A DNA stretch of 64,000 nucleotides from Pyxicephalus adspersus (lineage: Eukaryota; Chordata; Amphibia; Anura; Pyxicephalidae): the NCBI RefSeq assembly GCF_032062135.1, contig NC_092862.1, positions 42,793,139 to 42,857,138 of the forward strand, in the 5' to 3' direction. Under the pieces are notes generated by a model, which did not search any database, was not told the DNA's origin, and saw only the letters and a list, made by a program, of their open reading frames with translations. Numbering within the stretch: the stretch's first letter is position 1; the number at the start of each line of letters is the position of its first letter. This document shows positions 26,791-39,001 of this stretch, piece after piece. A program made the translations under genes and the position numbers.

Positions 26791-27920
26791 GTAAGTAATA
26801 TATAATTGATATTTTTAGGAATATCCACAGCACTCAAACCTCACAGTACGTTAGTATTATTACTGCTTCAGTGGCAAGCACTGTTTATGTAGTGCTCATG
26901 GCTTAGATATTGTTCTTACTGGGCTATGGAATTTGTTTTTAATAAATGCATTTTTGTTGTATGCATGTGTTATGGCAAATGAATGGACTGCCCAATGCCC
27001 CACAGCACACAGAAAACAGTACATGCTGCACTTTGAAAAACACATACTTACTTTCCTGCTAACTAGCAGGAAAGTAATTCCATATTCAGCGTTTCAATGT
27101 TTACATAAAATATACCAAACAGTAAAAACAGAGTGTATACCTATACTATATACATGCTATCATTCTTTGTTTTCTTTATTTTAGGCTTTAACATTGCTAC
27201 TTTGTCATTCAGTATAGAATGGATAATATTCTGTCACCAGCTATAGACACTGCATCACACTGCCATAAGCACCACTTGTAGATTGTTCCTTTTTATTTAG
27301 GCTGGTTCTTGATAGCTAATTACCCAATGGAAAACTTTAAAATGGTGCTGTTCAGGTGACAGGCCAGGGGCCACACATAGCCCCTGAGTGCTACACTGGT
27401 TGCTTTTGCGACCATTGTTAAAAAATAAAACCAAAATATTTTTGAATTCTTACTTATTGATTTGTGTGAGGATGTATATAGGAAATAAATTAGAACCTGT
27501 GCAGTACTGCATTTTCAGAATTGTACTTGTATTTTGTTTACAAGCCTCTTATCATAGAGAAGATCCTCAAAGATGTCCCAAATGAATGTCAGTTAATCGA
27601 TAATACCAATAGTACAATCAAGAGTCAACTGCAGGTAAATCATTGATGACAGCACCAGTCCCTTTTCCTGCATGGATTAGCAAAAATAGAAATAGTATAT
27701 TGTGAGTCATGAGTTAGCTTTGAGGCCATCTAAATCTAACTACTTGCCATAAGGCAAACATCCTGGATAGCTTTTTTTATAGGCAATCCATCTGAGACCC
27801 ATCTCTGATATGTGAAATTGATTCAGTTTTTTACTGGGCTGTTAGCATGCTTTGCCTTTGAGGTATTTTTTCCTGCTTTATTTTTTACTGATTATAAATC
27901 TTTTCTCTTTTAACATACAG
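26791..27920 (+). other. cdh2: cdh2 intron 4
   Basis: This 1.13-kb phase-0 intron has GTAAGT at 26791 and AG at 27919-27920. It contains a 90-bp stretch (27545-27634) that is open in phase 0 and bounded by AG and GTAAAT, reported separately as a possible cassette exon. The rest is unremarkable AT-rich sequence with no repeat recognised. Confidence 0.85.
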
Positions 27921-28076
27921 ATCAGATCTGATCGTGATAAGAGCCTTTCTTTACGATACAGTGTGACTGGTCCAGGAGCTGATCAACCTCCCATTGGCGT
28001 GTATATCATCAGTCCTATAACTGGTCAGCTGTCTGTAACAAAGCCTTTGGATCGGGAACAGATTGCTGTTTTTCAT
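27921..28076 (+). CDS. cdh2: cdh2 exon 5: EC1 core
   Basis: This 156-bp exon (52 codons, phase 0 both sides) has acceptor AG at 27919-27920 and donor GTAAGG at 28077. The translation starts [17 protein letters not shown] and ends in REQIAVFH. It covers the central strands of EC1 and includes GADQPP and the calcium-binding LDRE motif at codons 43-46. The wording [17 protein letters not shown] and [14 protein letters not shown] segments is that of N-cadherin; R-cadherin (cdh4) differs clearly here. This exon therefore carries much of the evidence for cdh2 over cdh4. Confidence 0.96.
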
Positions 28077-28851
28077 GTAAGGAAACTGAGTATCTGTTGT
28101 GATTTAACTTTATGACCTTGGATAAAAATAATTATTACAGAAGAATAGATTTAGAATTTGCTTTCAACTTACACAGCCGGGTACTTGCTCTTGGTAATCT
28201 TCTCGGTTGCTTGGTGGCTTGTAAATGCATGGGTATGTATGCAAAAGAGAATATTTCTCGGGAGGCATCCCCTTGGGGCCACACTTAACAGGTTTCTCAC
28301 CATGCCTTATGGCTTATTCCTTTTTGCTGTTGTCAACACCACTGGCATGTTGCATTTGCATCTCTTGCTTTTTTTTAATGCTCTGACTGGCATAAATTTT
28401 CCAAGAATTGATCAAAGTTTAGTGCTAGGTATGGGATTAAGAGGGAGTGAAGCGGGATGTAGACCTTTATGTATTGCTCACCCAGACAGCAGAGTCAAAA
28501 TTATTTCAATATATTTACTATGTAATAATTGCTAGTACAGGAAATAAACAATGCTCGTCATAAACTAGAAGAAAAAAACATACTGAGCAAACTATCTGAT
28601 ACAAATTAAGTAAAAAGTATTTAACAAGAAAAAACTGCAAATAAAAAAAGGAAAATTGTGCAATTTAAGGAGGTTCAACATGATAACACATGTTAATTTG
28701 TTTTTCTAAGAAAACCATACTACATTTTCAAGAAGCCACCAACAGTAGCAAGCAGACATTATGTGGCTATCACTTTGCCTTGTTTATTGAATAGGTTGTT
28801 GTGAGTCAACCGAGGAATTATGGTTTGTTGATTTTGTGCTAGTACATCTTA

Positions 28852-28950
28852 AGCTGGGTAAACACGTGCAATAATTGTTGTTAGAAAGGATCTTTCACGA
28901 TCCTTTCCAACCACTGCAAGGACTGCACGATGCATGAACGATGCATCTCC
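28852..28950 (+). repeat. Hairpin-containing interspersed repeat (candidate)
   Basis: It starts AAGCTGGGTAAACACGTGCA. Arms GTTAGAAAGGATC (28880-28892) and GATCCTTTCCAAC (28899-28911) are inverted with one mismatch around a 6-base loop. A similar head (AAGCTACGTACAGACG) occurs at 42423, and a similar sequence on the minus strand lies near 43245-43304 (ending CGTGTGTACGTTG). The segments are probably degenerate members of one interspersed family. The right edges are not defined. Confidence 0.5.
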
Positions 28951-29349
28951 TGCTATATATCAACATTTACTACTTCATCCATTCCAGGTGATTATCAACA
29001 GTGCAGACATCTATTCTGCTGATGTTAATAGCGTAATCTGCTAAACTATATGCCACAGCCCTGGTTAAACTACACTTGTCAGTTCACTTTAGCTACATGA
29101 ATAAAGTGTAGGCTCTTAAAGGTGTTCCTGTGGCTTCAGAAGTTTATACAAGTGCCTTGGGATGACCCCTAAAAGTTGGGTATTCTAATATGCCTTTTAA
29201 GACTTGATGGAAGGGCCACGGGATTTAAACCACATGTAGATGAATGAAGATATGTGCCCACAACTCTGTGGCTAATTCATATACATAGTTTAGCAAATTT
29301 TCAGGCACTGGCTGGTATACTACTTAAGCAACCTAACTAGGGTTTAGAC

Positions 29350-29430
29350 CAGTGTTTTTCATCCAGGGTTCCTCCAGAAGTTGGTAGGGACTCCTTGAGC
29401 CATGAGCAATTGTTACCTCTCAGGCCAACA
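29350..29430 (+). repeat. hAT-type terminus fragment (candidate)
   Basis: The segment starts CAGTGTTTTTCATCCAGGG, followed by TTCCTCCAGAAGTTGG and CTCCTTGAGCCATGAGC. A CAGTG-initial, TTTTTCA(A/T)CC-type end is common in hAT elements, but no matching inverted end or target duplication was located to the right. It may be one end of a truncated element. Confidence 0.4.
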
Positions 29431-30080
29431 TAACTGACACCAGTACTCTTTTTGGCTGGTCTAAATTTAAAAGGCAGCCTTTCTCTGTATAGAGCACCAG
29501 GCACATAATTTGGCTTATGGACCACTTTTCCTTCTACTTCATATCTGAGAGCATAGCCTTCATTGGTGCTATGATCCTCCTGTACCTGCATAGTGAATGC
29601 AACTTGTTTTAATGTTTTTCGTCATGGGGATTGTGATGAAGAATTTTCCAGAGTGTATGTGTAATGAATGTATTGCTCTATAATTCTTAACATTTTTCAC
29701 CAGTAAAGAATAGCTACAGATTGTTGTAATTTTCAAGTGCAGTAATATGACTCTTCATTGCTTAGTACATACATCTCTAGAACTGATTTATTATTTCCAA
29801 AAATGTTTTCTTTTCTTTATTTTAAAAATAACTATAGCCATACAGACATCACAGGAAGACAATAAAACCAAATCTCTGCATAAAGTGTAGATTTGCTCAG
29901 AGCATCTATTATCCAGTTCTGTAGTTACTCTGCTTGAATTGACAGCAGATTCACTGATATTTCCAAATAAGTCATCTGGGACAAGCTATACAGTGTATCA
30001 CAGGGACTGAGCTATGCGCGAAACCTAATCTTCTCTCTCATACTTCTACTGAGAACTACCATATAAAATTATTTTTGCAG

Positions 30081-30225
30081 CTGAGGGCACACGCAGTGGA
30101 TGTAAATGGAAACCAGGTGGAAAATCCTATAGACATTGTCATCAATGTAATAGATATGAATGACAACCGACCAGAATTTCTGCACCAGATCTGGAATGGG
30201 AGCATTTCTGAAGGATCAAAACCAG
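30081..30225 (+). CDS. cdh2: cdh2 exon 6: EC1 end with HAV motif, EC1-EC2 linker
   Basis: This 145-bp exon has acceptor TTTTTGCAG ending at 30080 and donor GTAAAG at 30226. It enters in phase 0 and leaves in phase 1, with the split Gly completed by exon 7. It opens [16 protein letters not shown]. The HAV tripeptide (30090-30098) is the hallmark of type I classical cadherins. The calcium-binding linker DMNDNRPEF follows from codon 25 and then the start of EC2, including an NGS sequon and EGSKP. Conservation with mammalian N-cadherin is very high. Confidence 0.96.
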
Positions 30226-33200
30226 GTAAAGCTTTTATATCTGTTTGCTCCGTTGTGCAAGCCATTTAAAATATTTGGTTATATGTAGTGTTACGTTTAA
30301 ACTTATAGTTTTTGATTCTAATGAGTTCACAAAAAAATGTTTCTACCAATGAAAAAATATTGCACTGCACCTAAAGGGTCAGTCTTCTCAGATCCTATCA
30401 TTCAGGACCCTTATGTTACAGGACCCTATATCTTACAGTTGTGCAGGTGAAATAACATAGTGCTTTGATATTCAGCAGCTTCCCTAAGGCATAAAAACAG
30501 ACATGGCCCTTTTTGCAGGCATTTGTGCTGTGGTGCAATAAAGCTCAGGTACTTTCCCCACTACTGTAGATGTACATATACCCCAATGCACATGACCTAA
30601 TGGGTTCAAATCTTTGAAATATATTAGTTAAAGCCCCTTAGGATTTCCTTCATAAAACAAAGAACCTGCTTTATATATACACCCGAGCCAGCTTTTGAAA
30701 CCCATACAAGGAAGTCTCCATGTCCCTGTTCAAAAAATCTCAAAGCAGGTAGGAACTCCCAAAACTTTAAGGTGATAAGAAATAAGACCAAACACCATGG
30801 CAGGAAAATCTACCACCACTAGTTCCTAAATTGTGATCAGTTATGGGGCCAGCCAAAATAAAAAGGAAATAGGTATGAACATTTTGTCCAATTTGAACCA
30901 TACAGTTATTTAATTATTATTTTTTATGATTCTATAATTGCATTGCACAGGGCATCTATTATCTATATTAATTTTCGATAATGGCATGGTAGTAGACTTT
31001 CTAATATGAAAACCTAGAATGTGGACTTTTGTTACAGGTTAAACGATCCAAATGTCCATCCTTTCTGCTAGGACACATAACATAGTAAATAAAAAGATGT
31101 GCTAAAATACTATGCATTCTATTTAAATCTGGAGCAACTTACAGTAAATATGTTACACTCCAAATTCATTTTGTGTTTCAGTTATGGTCTTTGGTGCCAT
31201 TCAATTCTTTCTTTGCATAACACTACAGATAACATTTTGTGATAGGAGGGCATGAACTTTCCAAGTCAGGTGACAGGTTTCCACCTTCCCCCACCACATT
31301 TTTTTCCTTTTATTTAAAATAAATAGTACTTTGTACCCAAACCAATTGATATTTAAAGCATATTTGATAAGCCCATAGTGTTTTATGAATGTGCTGGAGA
31401 ATTGAGTTTAATTATACAAGGGGTATGGCCATGGTTAGTCTATAAAGTTGATTTATAAATAGGATCAAACTGTTAATGTTGTGTTACGTGACCAGTGATT
31501 ATTTATAAGTGCTGGTCACTGCTCACAAAGCATGTTTTCCTGGCTTTTGCGGTTAAAGAAATAAGCTAAAGAAGTGACGTTTCTTAAATTTTATTTCTAA
31601 ATGGTATATATGTGTCTGCAACTTCAATTTAACATATCTGCTGTAAATATTTCTGTTTTTGTTGTTATTCTCTGGTATATTTTGTTTTTGTAATTTAACA
31701 TTCTGTAAATAATGAATATAAAAAAAGGAAATATGATCTTCTATTGATTTGGTAAGATAATATTTGAAATAGATATTATTCCACAAAATGTAAACCTATT
31801 TTAAGGCCTCCTTAATATTAACAGCATCATGAAACCAAGTGTGCAGATTTATTATACCATATATGTATATAGATATTTCTGTGCAGATACTTAGAACAAC
31901 AAGGGTTGTGCTGTATTTCAGCAGCCGTTGGGAACATAGATAAATATACTCATGCTCACTCTATAGTGAGCCTTCATGCTTGTAGTTGACACATAGGCAT
32001 CTGGCACAGATCAACCAGTGAAACTAGTTGAAAGGAATGAATGAAATGACATGTCTCTGCTGTCCTGGAGCCAGGAGTCCCTAGGTCTACTGGTGGATAT
32101 AGTACAGAAATATGGAAAAAGATAAAACTGCCTTGTTTAAGCCCTGCCGATACTTGCATAACTTTTCATGTCAAGGACAGTGATTTAAATTTGCCAGGAC
32201 AGTACCCAGCAATATCATCCAACAACTGTCAGTGAAATCTCATTTTAAGCTTAGGACAACCTAGATACTTTGCCTATTTCCAGATTCTGTTATAATTTGT
32301 TTTTGATAGGCATCTACACCAATACTGTTGGTCCAAATTCATCGCAATTGGCAGGGCATCGTGGTATACTTTGTGTTAAAGACAATGCCAATGAGCATGA
32401 TAACTTTCACATACAGTTTTGAAACTTAGTTTATTCTCCATTGCTGAATGGTACTGGGGAACTGAACTTAGAGCTGGCAATCTACATGTTTAAGAAAAGG
32501 TCTCATCTGATCATTCTTTCACAAAAAAAATCTAACTGCATAGCTTCTTAATGTAATACAAATCATAAAACATGCTGATAAAAATTATTTTACCTGGCCA
32601 CAGAGTGTTTAGTATGGCCACTTTTAACCTTGGGATCCTTTTTCATATCTCTTTGTTTCGAAATAATGCAGGGAAAAGCCAACTGCGGACACTGGTAAAA
32701 GATTTTCATCTAGTTACCAATATGCTTAAAGTTTCTTTTAAATTTTGTCTTTAAATGTGCATATTGCTATAGGATTTGCTTACATTACCAAGAGAATACA
32801 AGTCAAGCCTGATGTCTAATGTAAATATTAACAGCCAATCCTGCAACTGAAATTAAATTTCCATGATTACTGGCAAATTCAATTACATGCTGTTTTCTTC
32901 TATCTTTTGGGAACTTCAGCAATGAGATGCACTATTAGAATCTCCAGTTTTCCCATCTGCCATGTCCAATAAAAAAGTCAAATGATCGTACCACTCTTCC
33001 CCAATTAATTCTTTAAAACATAGAAATGACAGATCAACAACTGCAACAAAAGTATGTTGCTGGAGCGAATGAGAAAAATAAATGGCCAAGCAGTATTTCA
33101 TCCAAACCGTTTGTACGTGTAACTAAAATGCCAGTTACAATAACTGAACATATGCACATATCCTTATAATTATCTTTAGGATCTTATAGCATAACCCTTG

Positions 33201-33936
33201 TAGTCAGTGGTGGTGATGTTGGAAGTATATAATAAATTAAAATGGTTCTCTTGTTTTCCAGAGCACAAGGTTGATTTCAGTAGTTTGATTGTAGTTAAAT
33301 CAATCACTGTCATTTATTGTAATGGTGAAAGATTGTCTATTTATGGTAACTCAATCATGTTACAAGAATTGCTAGTGAGTCCTTGTAAGAGCAATCATTT
33401 GCTACATAGATAGAACAAATGGCTCCCAATTGGATTAGCTAAATGTAGAACATAGTAGTGATTAATAACAAAGTGTAGCTTACATCATATGCAACCATTT
33501 GTACCATCTGTATAGCAAATGATTGCTACTCTTATTTGTGACTGTTTAGTATCATGATTGATCTACAAAAAAATGCATTTTTTAATAAGGCCATGCATTT
33601 GCCCTTATTACTTAGCAAAAGGTAACAATTGTAACACGTGTAGAACAAGGTCAGAGGGGTTGTGATGATCTGCAATACTCTGGAAATGGACAAGGGACTC
33701 CTAGTTTTCCCCATTCAAGAAATGTCACTCACAAAAGTAAGCACAATTGCTAAAAGGCCCTGCATTTACCTTAATCTTTTATCAGTGATTTTCTAACAGA
33801 TTGGAAAATGCTTATCAAAGAAAGTAAATGTTCTGAAAAATTGCCAAACAATTAAAAGTTTGCTTTTAAACTTAACTAATTTGATTACACCGATTGCTTT
33901 GTACTTCAAATTATTTGTGTTTTCTTTCTGTTCTAG
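30226..33936 (+). other. cdh2: cdh2 intron 6
   Basis: This 3.7-kb phase-1 intron has GTAAAG at 30226 and TTCTAG ending at 33936. I recognise no coding exon and no clear mobile element in it. It contains AT-rich sequence and scattered short open frames without family resemblance. Confidence 0.8.
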
Positions 33937-34109
33937 GTTCCTATGTAATGACCCTTACAGCCATTGATGGTGATGATGAAAAGCAACCTAATGGTATGCT
34001 GAGATATAAAATCCTATCTCAGACTCCAGACACTCCTTCTTCTAATATGTTTACAATCAACAATGAGACTGGAGATATTATCACACTGGCAGCAGGACTT
34101 GATCGAGAG
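33937..34109 (+). CDS. cdh2: cdh2 exon 7: EC2
   Basis: This 173-bp exon enters in phase 1 (completing the Gly split with exon 6) and leaves in phase 0 before GTAAGT at 34110. The translation begins [13 protein letters not shown], the EC2 A-B strands with calcium-ligand acidic residues. It continues [13 protein letters not shown] and [12 protein letters not shown], with an NET sequon, and ends in AAGLDRE, the LDRE calcium motif of EC2. The segment between the DGDD and NGML motifs (EKQP) differs from the mammalian sequence, while the structural motifs are kept. Confidence 0.95.
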
Positions 34110-37075
34110 GTAAGTCATAATTTATGTATTGTAGAAATGCAACAGGTGTACTAATATTTGTGTTCATTGTTCTTCAGTGTTCATTGCCTTCATCCTGAAG
34201 CAGTGGAACAGGGATGAGAACAGTTGACATGCTAAAAACTGCTTGTTCCCCTTTTGCAGGCATGGAGGAGCATATGGCTTACTAACCTTTCTCCCGTGTA
34301 ACAGAATTGGTACTTGATGAATGACCTAGCTCTGTCCCATGGGGGCGGGGGCGGAGAACCCAATTTAGGCTCTGACTTGGCACTTACCAAAGGCTCCCCT
34401 TTTTTTTCTCCGTGGCTAAACAAAGTGGTCGGAAAGCAAAGGAACAGTAACAACAGTATGTGACACTAAATGGGTGGAGAAGCCTACATTTCAGGATAGG
34501 ATTAGACTCTAGCCATAAAATTAGGGCATCCCATAAAATTCATGATCTGAAACAGTTAATGAGGGCGATCCCTAAACACTGATGTGCTTTGTAAAGTTCT
34601 GCAGAATGTATAGGTGTTATACAAAAATTAAGGGACTGAACAAGTAATAACCTGGCATTATACACTTTTCTGGTGGTTTTTATCATCTAAAATATTTCAA
34701 CTTTGCAGCAATATAGAAAAAAGCTCAATTAGAACAGTTGAAAGGTATCAAACTGGTTGTGTTGTGTTGTTGCAGTAACCAATGACCTTCCCCCTATGGT
34801 TTAGTGCAGGCTTAAAGAAAAGACTTACACATGACTGCATGCTGAGGGATATAGCTTACCTTTCTTTTTGTTTATATACATTTACTTCAATTTTATTTTT
34901 CAAATAAATTGCATGTTTCACATTACCAAATGATTTGGAAGAATAAAAATGTAATTAATGCACAATATAATCTCAAAAAGTTAAAACAACCTTGTAGACC
35001 AACAACATCCTTGTAGCTTGTCTGTTGGAAAACAATGATATACTGTAGATGAACTTAAACGCTATAGAATACAGCTCGAGGCATTTAATCATACTGATAA
35101 CCTTTAAAAAAGAATATAGAAGGGAAATGCAAATGCAGGGTAATCTGCTAAACTGGAATGGAATATCTACATTACAATTCTACATGACAGAGAATCAATA
35201 TATTTTACAAAATGTAAAAGGTATTTGAAAGGAACAGTATGATAAAATAATAGTTTAAATCTGCTTTAGTTTCCCTTTTTGAAGTTAGTCCTTGAATGAA
35301 ATCAGAAACATATTTCATTTATCAAATGAGATTTTACCATGACCCCCTGCTGGTGAAACCTGGTACATCACTTCCTCCAGGCAGTTATTTGCTTTGCAGC
35401 TTCTAATACTAAAATCAATAATGGTAGCTTTTCAAAGGGATATGAAAAACAGCAGGCTGATGCTGTTGCTCTCAGGAATTAGTCACACTTTAGCATGGCC
35501 TAATATAGTCAAAAGTGCACATATGCCTTAATTGGTCTCCTGTTTTTGCAATTATTCAGTATTTGTTTGGCAAGTTTCTGGTATATTTTTCAGAAAACCA
35601 AGCATTATCTATGAAAAAGAAAAGCCCAAGGGAGAGCTCTTGTTGCTTACAGAGTTCCTTCCCAGTTTACCTTATAAGACAAACAAGGGTTGACACTCAT
35701 CTGTGGGTAGCAGTGTTCTCATTATGTTTCCCATTATGACTTGTTGCTGTAGGCTTTGTCTCTCGTTTTGCTCTGAATTTTTATTGCAATGATCTGCTTC
35801 TAAGAATAATACATTAGTATAGGGTGCAATTTCATGGTGCATAATCAACTTACACATTATCGTTGTCATTTATTAAAACAGATGATGTAACTGCCCATAG
35901 ATATTAGTGTTTGGACTTGCTGTAAATCAGTACCTGAAAATCTTTCTCTTTTATAGTCTGTGACCTAAGAATGGTCTAGATTTTTTTTTCATCCAATCAC
36001 TAGTTTGGCTAAATTGAGTGCCTGGTGCAGCTCACCTTTATCTCTTACATTTGAGGATCTCTGTCCAGTGCTACTAAAACAGCCTGAATCTGGGAAAATC
36101 AATTATTGTCCATGCATAATATAGCTTGATAGTTTATGTGTAAAGCAAATTAAGGAATATCATGAAAATGGCACGAAACTGGGTAATTAGAATAGTAAAG
36201 TGATTTTTAGGTTAAATGTTGACATTTGAGAAGTGTGTGTTGTTCTAATAAACGAATATTTAAATTTTAAACTTTTAATTTAGATATATTTCCTATATAT
36301 TGCTTGAACCATTAAGAATGATTAATTCAAAAAGTGTTAACATGCTGAAGGTATATATGTATTATTGTATATTATAAAGCAATCTACCTATATTGCATAC
36401 AATATCCAAGGTATCCAGTCCAAACTTTTAGTGAACTAGCAGAAAACTGACCGGCTGCTGGTTCATTTTCAACTGATAAACTGGTTTATTTGCATATTAT
36501 CTGCATGGACAGGCTTAATCCTAAGGTTTAAGTAAGGTCATCTTCAGTTTGATTCCCTAAAAGGTTATGTTTATAGTGGTGTTCATATAACTTTAACATT
36601 AATTATTTCATTAAAGAGTGGGTCCATCAAACTTCTAACATGTCCTGGATACTCTAGCACTATGATCTCTCTGATATAACTTTTGTCTGCATAGGGAGTT
36701 TTACACCCAACATTGTGTCTTCCAACAGCTCCAATTGGCTTCCAATAATGCAAAATAAATTAAACATTCACAAGGAAGTTTGAGAACCTGTTATAATGAC
36801 TGCAGGAGCAATGAAATTTCACCTATAGATCACCAAAAATATATCAGGTTGTTTAATATTTTTTCATATATCAAAAACTAATTTTAGGTGTGTTGACCCT
36901 TTAAAAAACGGATTTAATGGTGCTATATTAGCAGTGTTCTTGTTTGAAAGCCTTTGCAGTTAGTGCTATATAGCTCAGCATGTAAATTATATACAATTCA
37001 ATTGATATTGTTCTGCTCTTTTGTAATGTCGTCAAGGTCTTTAAACAAATACTGATTCGGTTTTATGTCTTCTAG
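34110..37075 (+). other. cdh2: cdh2 intron 7
   Basis: This is a phase-0 intron of about 3.0 kb. A relatively GC-rich patch near 34190-34450 (with a short run of G and C tracts around 34340) stands out from the AT-rich surroundings, but I could not assign it. No exon or RNA gene was recognised. Confidence 0.8.
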
Positions 37076-37297
<222 letters not shown>

Positions 37298-38212
37298 TGA
37301 AGATTGTTCTGTCAGCTGGTTTAGTTCATATACAGTACTTCTAAGGAGTCCCAAAAAAAATAAGCCACATGGCAGGGGAGGATCAGGCTCAAATTAAACA
37401 AAACAATCATTTTGTTACAAATCCATTCTAAGTGCATCTTCCTTCATGTTTCTTACTCTATCAGCCTTTAGTTACTTACTTTGAATTATAGATGAGAAGG
37501 CTGCCACCCGGTTTCAAAAACGTAACTACTACAGCCTGTACATGGCAGTTTTTAAAAGATATTTTCCATCTATGCTAGTTGCAATCTTATCTTGTTAAAT
37601 GATTAATCCAATATGCCTGGTGCTATGCCTTAAGCCTGCTGTCCTTCTTGATTCTTGTCTTAGCTCTGTTAGGGAAATGAGAGGCAGAAGAAGAAGAGAC
37701 GTGTTAGATTTGTGTCAGTGCGTTCAGCTACTCTCGAGCTGTACTTAGAAGGCTCATGTGATGCACTGCAGAGTTGATCTTCGCCATAACATAGTCAGCA
37801 CATCTTTGCTGCCTTAATGTATATCCAGCAGACATGCTGAACTACTCTATTAATTTGACAAACACAAGGAGAATGAAATCACTGTCCTAAACGATATAGA
37901 GAGAGAATTACGAAGAGACTATAAGATGAAGTGTAAGTGTTTTGTGTTACCTGGCCAAGACCTATAATGCACTGATCTTAGCAGCAGAGATATGATGTGG
38001 TACAATTGAAGTCCTATGCTAGAGAGAAGCATTACTTAATGCATGTTTCCTGTTTATGAGGAGACACATTTGGAGATGCGTTTTCTGTTACCTTTAAATT
38101 GGCTTTCAGTTTAAGACTTTATTTGTTTTTTGGATTATTATCATAAATATAAGTCAACTTTAAATTTATGCCTGGGGGTGATCACAGTATTAAAAGTTTG
38201 GAATAATTACTA

Positions 38213-38348
38213 TTAATATTTTTATACAGTATTTATAAAGTGCCAACATATCACACAGCGCTGTACGTTAAGAAGAGGTAGCAAATGACACATGCAAACA
38301 ATGATACAGGAGCAGGAGTGGACCCTGCCCATAAGAGCTTACAATCCT
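38213..38348 (+). repeat. Short interspersed repeat with CAGCGCTGTAC core, copy 2
   Basis: This plus-strand copy contains ATTTATAAAGTGCCAACATA, CACAGCGCTGTACGTTAAGA, GCAAATGACACATGCAAACA and GGACCCTGCCCATAAGAGCT, ending TTACAATCC. It is collinear with the reverse-strand copy at 24108-24240. The hAT-like element at 38355 begins immediately after it, and that element's target duplication overlaps the last bases. Confidence 0.8.
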
Positions 38349-38354
38349 GTATAT

Positions 38355-38717
38355 CAGTGGTCGCCAACCTTTTTAGTCCTGCGGACCAATAAAATTGGTG
38401 GCTTCTCCCTCTTTGATTGACACCAGGCTCCCCACACATGCGTGGCCAGGAGCCAGGTGTCAATCAAAGGGGGAGAAGCCACCCCCGTAGTGATGTCATC
38501 CTGACATAACCCCACCCATGGGGGAGTGGGCAGGTTGTATCCAGGGACACAGCCCACCCACTTCCCTGAGCCTGGGATTTGTACAGGGGAAAAGGTCTGC
38601 GGCTCTGGCCAGTGTGCCCCGCCAGCGGGATGCTTCTCCTGACCCCACTCAGGGGGGCACCGGCCAGAGCCGGGGACCACTAAAATTTTCTCGTGGACCA
38701 CCAGTTGGCGACTGCTG
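38355..38717 (+). mobile_element. hAT-like non-autonomous element with terminal inverted repeats
   Basis: The 363-bp GC-rich element begins CAGTGGTCGCCAACC. It ends with the imperfect reverse complement GTTGGCGACTGCTG, with matching GGACCA/TGGTCC blocks just inside. The flanking octamers CTGTATAT (38347-38354) and CTATACAT (38718-38725) agree at 6 of 8 positions, consistent with an aged 8-bp target duplication of the hAT superfamily. It carries no plausible transposase. The overlapping open frames on both strands (for example 38354-38725 minus) are by-products of its high GC content. Confidence 0.8.
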
Positions 38718-38987
38718 CTATACATGACCCTGGGGGGTCTATTAATGTTTCACGCAAGATGTACTCAATTTCACCCAAAATACATACATTTTTCAAGTGA
38801 ATCCAATTAAGGGACACAATTTTAGGTAATATGAATTTTGAGTGATACATAACTGCATTTTTAAGTAAAACATAAAGGCTAATTAACTCCTGGAGGAATA
38901 CCAGGTAATTATAACAGCCCCCGTCTCCTTCAGGGTGGGCATGAAAGTTCTAACCACAATGTGCACTTTCCTTAGGACTCAGCAGTA

Positions 38988-39001
38988 CCCCCCCCCCCCC
39001 C
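38988..39001. repeat. C14 homopolymer
   Basis: Fourteen C followed by a C-rich CACCTCCGCCCACAG stretch. Confidence 0.9.

Larger units (their letters stand above)
28077..30080 (+). other. cdh2: cdh2 intron 5
   Basis: This 2.0-kb phase-0 intron holds a short-hairpin repeat beginning near 28852 (arms 28880-28892 and 28899-28911). From 29350 it holds a segment that starts CAGTGTTTTTCATCCAGGG, which resembles an hAT-type terminus. A reverse-strand open stretch at about 29410-29609 is reported under findings. No cadherin exon was seen. Confidence 0.8.

Noticed and set aside
38354..38725. Overlapping 123-codon minus and 69-codon plus open frames
   Set aside because: They coincide exactly with the GC-rich hAT-like element. 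Length is explained by low stop-codon density, and no transposase features are present.
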